From: Phycisphaerae bacterium
GTDB lineage: Bacteria; Planctomycetota; Phycisphaerae; Sedimentisphaerales; SG8-4
Length of the DNA stretch: 10,462 nucleotides
NCBI GenBank assembly: GCA_030613765.1
Contig: JAUWLI010000077.1
Coordinates: 1 to 10,462, forward strand
Reading direction: 5' to 3'
Positions 7,079 through 10,462 of this stretch are shown here, in pieces (position 1 is the stretch's first letter; each line of letters starts with the position of its first letter). The position numbers were made by a program, and so were the translations under genes. The notes under the pieces were generated by a model. The model did no database searches. It was not told the DNA's origin and saw only the letters and a list, made by a program, of their open reading frames with translations.

Positions 7079-7582
7079 CTAATGCCTGCCGAATCGATGT
7101 GTTTTTATACGCATCAACCAGGATGCCAGCAAGAAAAAAATTGGTCCGACTACAGCCGAATATAAGGCAGTTCCGAGAATAGCAGAGTATACATTTGAAA
7201 CAGTGGACTGGCCTCTCAGGATGGCTAAAAAATGAGCGAGTGTGCTGGTCATAAAAGCGGTGATAAATATAGCGAAGGCCTGGTAATGGACTTTTCTGAT
7301 GGCAATAACACGGTGAAGATATGCCAGGGCGGTCCCGAAAAGTCCAAAGCTGATTGTTAGTGAGCCCATTATAGAGCCAATACTGATATCAGCAGTAAAA
7401 CCTATTGCGAATGAGGTTATGATTGCATTGGAGGTGTTGCTGTGAATAGCGAAAAAGACCAGAAGTATTAATAATAAATTTGGTTTGCTACTCGAAGGGG
7501 GCAGAGCAATGATATCCAATAACCCAGAGGCCATGAGTACGGCAGCTAAAGAGACGAAGATTGCGAAGCGAAACCATCGCAT
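7079..7582 (-). CDS. mreD: Rod shape-determining membrane protein MreD
   Basis: This 167-residue, very hydrophobic protein has about five predicted spans (around residues 5-27, 35-47, 53-90, 101-123 and 136-158), as usual for MreD. It ends in a basic tail ('MRIKTHRFGRH'). MreD is an inner-membrane partner of MreC in the elongation complex and has no known enzymatic activity. The family diverges strongly in sequence, so the call rests on size, topology and position between mreC and the PBP2 gene. The ATG at 7582 has GAGG 7 bases upstream. It begins 76 bases after mreC. Confidence 0.88.
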   Translation of the reverse strand: MRWFRFAIFVSLAAVLMASGLLDIIALPPSSSKPNLLLILLVFFAIHSNTSNAIITSFAIGFTADISIGSIMGSLTISFGLFGTALAYLHRVIAIRKVHYQAFAIFITAFMTSTLAHFLAILRGQSTVSNVYSAILGTALYSAVVGPIFFLLASWLMRIKTHRFGRH

Positions 7583-7658
7583 TATTTATCCTCACAGTCT
7601 TTCGCGCATCTATTCGGCGTGAGCCTTCGCAGAATAAGTGCTGGATGTGAGCCCTCGA

Positions 7659-8501
7659 TTATTTTTGTGGATTCATTATAATTACAGTTATACTGTTTAG
7701 TCTTTCAATATCACAGACCGGCTTGACGGTAATATCCCATATTGAGGGATTTATATCGTCCCTTTCGCAGCGTGTGACAACGCCGATAATCATAGATGCA
7801 TCGAGGAATCCCGGTTTTTTTCCAGCCAGGACTTTGTCTCCAACCCTGATTTTGAGTTTTGTCCTGAGGTGTCGGATTTTGGCCTCGTCTTTTCCAGCGC
7901 CCTCCATAAGCCTGTCAATATTTAAGTTTCCTATTCTTACGGCTATTCTGGAAGCCGGGTCTGTAAATAACTTAACTTTTGCAGTTCTTGGCTTGACGTC
8001 AGAAATCGTTCCGATAACACTATTGTCACCGAGGACGAATTGGCCTTTAGCCAGGCCGTCGTTTTCGCCACGGCTGATTGTAAACTCGCTTCTTGTTCCG
8101 TTGATAGTTGACCTGTAGACATCGGCTATAAGGAGACCTGCATTTTTCAAAGCAGGGAATCTAACGTGGAGACTTGACAGCTCTATGATTTCCTCTTGTT
8201 TTAGTCGCAACTGTTCCTGTAGGTTGGCTATATGGTTTTCGTATCGTGATTTTCCATCGAAGGTTGCGTCCCGGGCCGGCTGCCTGGTTCGTGCATATAG
8301 TGAAATGTTTTTTCCGATAGTCAAAGGCCAGCGGAAGATACGGGCGAAAGTAAACTGAAGGTCATTTGTGAGGTTTTGCGGAGCAAAGAGCAAGATAAGC
8401 CCGGTCAACATAAACCAGGTAAATAACATTGGTCTGGATATTGTCCCCAAGTTCGTGTTATCACGTTTGGGACTATGGGCTCTAAATAGCTTCCTTGCCA
8501 T
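7659..8501 (-). CDS. mreC: Rod shape-determining protein MreC
   Basis: This 280-residue protein has the MreC layout: a basic cytoplasmic N-terminus, one span at about residues 24-41, a coiled coil at about 83-112 ('NLQEQLRLKQEEIIEL') and a periplasmic beta-rich region at about 120-275. The family pattern 'TISRGENDGLAKGQFVLGD' (141-159) followed by 'VIGTISDV' is clear. MreC forms a periplasmic scaffold that binds and activates PBP2. It lies 42 bases after mreB and is probably translated from the same mRNA. The ATG at 8501 has only a closely spaced AAGG before it; no better start is seen. Confidence 0.95.
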   Translation of the reverse strand: MARKLFRAHSPKRDNTNLGTISRPMLFTWFMLTGLILLFAPQNLTNDLQFTFARIFRWPLTIGKNISLYARTRQPARDATFDGKSRYENHIANLQEQLRLKQEEIIELSSLHVRFPALKNAGLLIADVYRSTINGTRSEFTISRGENDGLAKGQFVLGDNSVIGTISDVKPRTAKVKLFTDPASRIAVRIGNLNIDRLMEGAGKDEAKIRHLRTKLKIRVGDKVLAGKKPGFLDASMIIGVVTRCERDDINPSIWDITVKPVCDIERLNSITVIIMNPQK

Positions 8502-8543
8502 GGCCTTATTGTATACTGTGCATTAGTCAGCACGTATAACGAA

Positions 8544-9599
8544 TTACTCCCATCCGTACTCGTTATGGTCCATTGTATCTTTCCACAACTCCAGATTTTC
8601 GAGGTAGACGCTTGTTCCACGAGCAACGCAACTGAGCGGGTCGTCGACTATTTGAACATTTAGTCCGGTTGCGTTTGCGAGAATAGTATCCATACCCCTC
8701 AACAGTGAGGCGCCGCCGCAGATGTGCACACCGTTCTCAATCAAATCTGCAGCAAGCTCGGGCTCTGCCTTTTCAAGAGTAGCCGTGACGGTATCTATAA
8801 TTGTAGCGATGGGATCGCGCAATGATTCACGAATTTCCTCGCTTGTAATAACGATTTTTCTCGGCAGTCCGGAGATTGTGTCTCTACCGGCCACCTCCAT
8901 CGTCAATTCCTCATCAAGTGGCGCGGCGGAGCCAATTTGTATCTTGACTTTTTCGGCGCTTGCCTCACCGATAAGCAGGTTATATGTTTTTTTGAGATGA
9001 CTGATGACGGCTTCATCCATGTCATCTCCTCCGATGCGTATTGATTCAGCTGTAGCAATGTCTGCCAGACTCATAATAGCGACTTCTGTTGTTCCACCTC
9101 CGATATCTACAATCATGGATGCGGTGGGGTCTGTGATCGGCAGCCCAGCACCGATACCAGCGGCCATCGGCTCATCCACGAGGTAGACCTTTCGAGCTCC
9201 GGCGCGTTCGGCACTATCAATGACGGCGCGTCGTTCAACAGCGGTTATCCCGCTTGGAACGGCGATAACGACGCGAGGCCTTACGAGTCCTCCTCTGCCG
9301 TGGACCTTTCTTATAAAATATCCGAGCATGGCCTCGGTGATTTCAAAGTCGCTGATTACGCCGTCTTTTAGCGGTCTTATGGCACTGATAGAACCGGGAG
9401 TTTTGCCGAGCATTTCGCGAGCGACGAGGCCGACAGCTTCGCCATTGTTCAGGACAATGTTTGTTCCCTTGCGAACAGCAACTACGGAGGGTTCATTGAG
9501 TACAATACCTTTGTCACGGACACAAACCAAAGTAGTGCACGTACCAAGGTCGATCCCCATATCCATACTGAACCAGCCTAAGATTGTGTCCAGTAGCAC
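8544..9599 (-). CDS. mreB: Actin-like cell-shape protein MreB
   Basis: This 351-residue actin-fold ATPase forms membrane-attached filaments that guide the elongation machinery. Visible motifs are phosphate 1 'IDLGTCTTLV' (16-25), connect 1 'RPLKDGVISDFEITEAML' (75-92), 'AVPSGITAVERRAV' (113-126), phosphate 2 'DIGGGTTEVA' (165-174) and adenosine 'GVHICGGASLLRG' (290-302). The first ten residues (MLLDTILGWF) can form an amphipathic membrane-binding helix, as in Gram-negative MreB. The start is GTG at 9599, supported by AAGAAGGGA 7 bases upstream and by the fit of this N-terminus to the family. In phosphate loop 1 the usual A-N is C-T (C21, T22). It is the first gene of the mreBCD-mrdA set and has its own promoter. 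Confidence 0.97.
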   Translation of the reverse strand: MLLDTILGWFSMDMGIDLGTCTTLVCVRDKGIVLNEPSVVAVRKGTNIVLNNGEAVGLVAREMLGKTPGSISAIRPLKDGVISDFEITEAMLGYFIRKVHGRGGLVRPRVVIAVPSGITAVERRAVIDSAERAGARKVYLVDEPMAAGIGAGLPITDPTASMIVDIGGGTTEVAIMSLADIATAESIRIGGDDMDEAVISHLKKTYNLLIGEASAEKVKIQIGSAAPLDEELTMEVAGRDTISGLPRKIVITSEEIRESLRDPIATIIDTVTATLEKAEPELAADLIENGVHICGGASLLRGMDTILANATGLNVQIVDDPLSCVARGTSVYLENLELWKDTMDHNEYGWE

Positions 9600-9606
9600 C
9601 TTCGAG

Positions 9607-9614
9607 TCCCTTCT
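9607..9614 (-). promoter_or_regulatory. Ribosome binding site for the GTG start of mreB
   Basis: AGAAGGGA on the minus strand lies 7 bases before the GTG at 9599. It supports GTG as the start and keeps the amphipathic N-terminal helix; the next ATG, 11 codons further in, would lose that helix. Confidence 0.7.
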
Positions 9615-9634
9615 TAAATTTCAGTTTTCTATTA

Positions 9635-9661
9635 TTTATATATAAACATCGCAGTTGTCAA
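9635..9661 (-). promoter_or_regulatory. Probable sigma70-type promoter of mreB
   Basis: A perfect TTGACA (9661-9656) is followed by TATAAA (9640-9635) at a short 15-base spacing; TAAATA at 17 bases is an alternative -10 in the same AT-rich run. The predicted leader is about 30 bases. The 5' flank of this promoter is also AT-rich (an A6-GAA-T7 run at about 9669-9684 on the minus strand), which could act as an UP-like element. Confidence 0.55.
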
Positions 9662-9754
9662 GGGTGATAAAAAAATTCTTTTTTGTAGGTGAAGTGGGTC
9701 GATAGCCATAATTCCAACGGGAAATAAGGAATATTTCCGCGTTATCGGCGATTT

Positions 9755-9770
9755 CTATTGTGTTCAATAG
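9755..9770. other. Small stem-loop after the 52-residue ORF
   Basis: CTATTG (9755-9760) and CAATAG (9765-9770) form a perfect 6-bp stem with a 4-base loop, 8 bases past the stop of the small membrane protein. It is AT-rich and no T-run follows, so at best it is a weak terminator or a 3'-end stabiliser. The remaining DNA up to mreB holds only the mreB promoter. Confidence 0.3.
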
Positions 9771-9778
9771 AGGATTGT

Positions 9779-9937
9779 CTACGGAATGTTAAAGATAGTT
9801 TCGTACTGGAAATAGCATTTGTAGGCAACAAACACCGCTGTGGCGAAGACGACGCAGAACGCCAGGCCAAGTATAATCGTGTAGAGATTGGCGACCGGTA
9901 TTACCTTACCACCACGTATCTGCCTGTTAGGACTCAT
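9779..9937 (-). CDS. Small single-span membrane protein, 52 residues, unknown function
   Basis: This short ORF codes for a basic N-terminus (MSPNRQIRGGK), one strong hydrophobic segment at about residues 18-39 (TIILGLAFCVVFATAVFVAY in outline) and a short aromatic-rich tail (KCYFQYETIFNIP). By the positive-inside rule the N-terminus is cytoplasmic. GAGG lies 5 bases before the ATG at 9937, and a TAG closes the frame. It starts 77 bases after the coiled-coil gene with no terminator between them, so the two probably share an mRNA. I do not recognise the family. A role linked to the envelope or the elongation machinery is suggested only by its place next to mreB. An antisense ORF of similar length covers the same DNA but has no such signals. 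Confidence 0.7.
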   Translation of the reverse strand: MSPNRQIRGGKVIPVANLYTIILGLAFCVVFATAVFVAYKCYFQYETIFNIP

Positions 9938-9942
9938 ATCAA

Positions 9943-9946
9943 CCTC
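9943..9946 (-). promoter_or_regulatory. Ribosome binding site of the 52-residue membrane protein
   Basis: GAGG in CTGAGGTTGAT-ATG, with 5 bases to the start codon. Together with the hydrophobic segment it is the main support for this small gene being translated. Confidence 0.6.
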
Positions 9947-10014
9947 AGATAGAAGAGTTCAGAATTTGATTTTTCTTTAAATTTATTTTTTCCTGTCCGG
10001 ATTAGGTTCAACTG

Positions 10015-10462
10015 CTACAAATTAGTTGTTACGGTATCTCCGGGCCTTGGTTGTTCCTGTACGAGTTCGAGGGCCCCGACGGCCTCTTCGGCATCTGTGT
10101 CTATGATGAGAATGTCGCAAATAAACTTATCGGCCCGAGTAACGTGGAATTTCATACCTTCCTTGACACCATCGGCCGTACCGATGGATATGCTGGCCAT
10201 CTTGTTTTTCGTATCTACTGCTGTCACCAAACCTTTCAACCCGATTTTCCTGCCGATAACCGGGGCCGGCCGAGCTATTTCTGTTTTGGGAGTGACGGTC
10301 ACGACGGGAGCAGTTGTTCTGCCTGTCGGCTGCAGGAGCTTGTCCATCCTGTTTTGCAATTCAATCTTCTCCTCCAGGAGCTGTTTCTTTTCTTTTTGCA
10401 GAGTCTGTATTACAGCTAATTTCTCCAGAAGTGTCGCAGAAGTATCATCGAACTGTGCTATG
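10015..10462 (-). CDS. C-terminal part of a coiled-coil protein with a FlgT/MreC-like beta domain (5' end outside the window)
   Basis: The frame is open to the right edge, so only the last 148 residues are seen. They begin with a heptad-rich coiled coil ('LLEKLAVIQTLQKEKKQLL' to 'MDKLL') and continue with a Thr/Pro/Val-rich linker. The last 75 residues form a beta-rich domain with 'GLVTAVDTKNKMASISIG', 'DGVKEGMKFHV' and a final 'QEQPRPGDTVTTNL'. The GxxDGVKxGM pattern resembles FlgT C-terminal domains and also the MreC beta region. No span is visible; one may lie in the missing N-terminus. By layout it could be an envelope scaffold protein, but this is inference. A TTG at 10359 could be misread as a start, yet the coiled coil clearly continues upstream of it. 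The family is not identified with certainty. Confidence 0.8.
   Translation of the reverse strand, partial: IAQFDDTSATLLEKLAVIQTLQKEKKQLLEEKIELQNRMDKLLQPTGRTTAPVVTVTPKTEIARPAPVIGRKIGLKGLVTAVDTKNKMASISIGTADGVKEGMKFHVTRADKFICDILIIDTDAEEAVGALELVQEQPRPGDTVTTNL

Noticed and set aside
7583..7658. GGCTCAC repeated in the mreC-mreD gap as a regulatory repeat
   Set aside because: Two 7-base matches in 76 bases without regular spacing or symmetry are too weak to support an operator.
9220..9645. 141-codon plus-strand ORF
   Set aside because: It is antisense to mreB and covers its conserved motifs. The translation is a low-complexity Ser/Thr/Pro mixture.
9668..9685. A/T palindrome upstream of mreB as an intrinsic terminator
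   Set aside because: The stem would contain only A-T pairs and no GC-rich hairpin precedes the T-run. It more likely belongs to the AT-rich flank of the mreB promoter.
9758..9952. 64-codon plus-strand ORF opposite the small membrane protein
   Set aside because: It has no ribosome binding site or recognisable feature, while the minus strand has GAGG, an ATG and a coherent membrane span.
1..10462. CRISPR array, tRNA, rRNA, insertion sequence or prophage
   Set aside because: I saw no regularly spaced direct repeats of CRISPR size, no cloverleaf or rRNA-like sequence, and no transposase, integrase or phage protein on either strand.

Overview
The window looks like a chromosomal segment of a planctomycete, most likely of the Phycisphaerae / Sedimentisphaerales type. 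Three things point there: a large exported beta-propeller protein with a C-terminal malectin-like domain and a Cys-rich motif that I associate with planctomycetes; a complete mreB-mreC-mreD-PBP2 set, which the budding Planctomycetia generally lack; and a 21-bp satellite inside a coding gene. The lineage is an inference from protein style and not from a marker gene. All convincing genes lie on the minus strand, so transcription runs from right to left.

Right part (about 7.0-10.46 kb): the end of a gene for a coiled-coil protein with a small C-terminal beta domain (cut by the window edge), a 52-residue single-span membrane protein, then mreB (GTG start, own sigma70-type promoter), mreC and mreD. 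Middle (4861-7014): mrdA, coding for the transpeptidase PBP2, with an enlarged N-terminal non-catalytic part and two short satellite-derived insertions in the transpeptidase half. mreB, mreC, mreD and mrdA are 42, 76 and 64 bases apart and read as one operon for the cell-elongation machinery. MreB filaments organise synthesis from the cytoplasm, MreC and MreD bridge the membrane, and PBP2 cross-links new peptidoglycan outside. The usual partner rodA does not follow mrdA here.

Left part (0.1-4.6 kb): a membrane-anchored or exported DsrE-like protein with a CxxC motif and its own promoter. Next comes a 1284-residue exported, probably lipidated protein, made of a beta-propeller, a Rossmann/methyltransferase-like insert, a second propeller stretch and a malectin-like domain, also with its own promoter. 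The first 110 bases hold a stem-loop and an undecided open frame at the edge.

I saw no rRNA, tRNA, CRISPR array, insertion sequence or phage gene. The strongest candidates for something new are the in-frame 21-bp satellite in mrdA, the methyltransferase-like domain between two propellers of an exported protein, and the 52-residue membrane protein just upstream of mreB.
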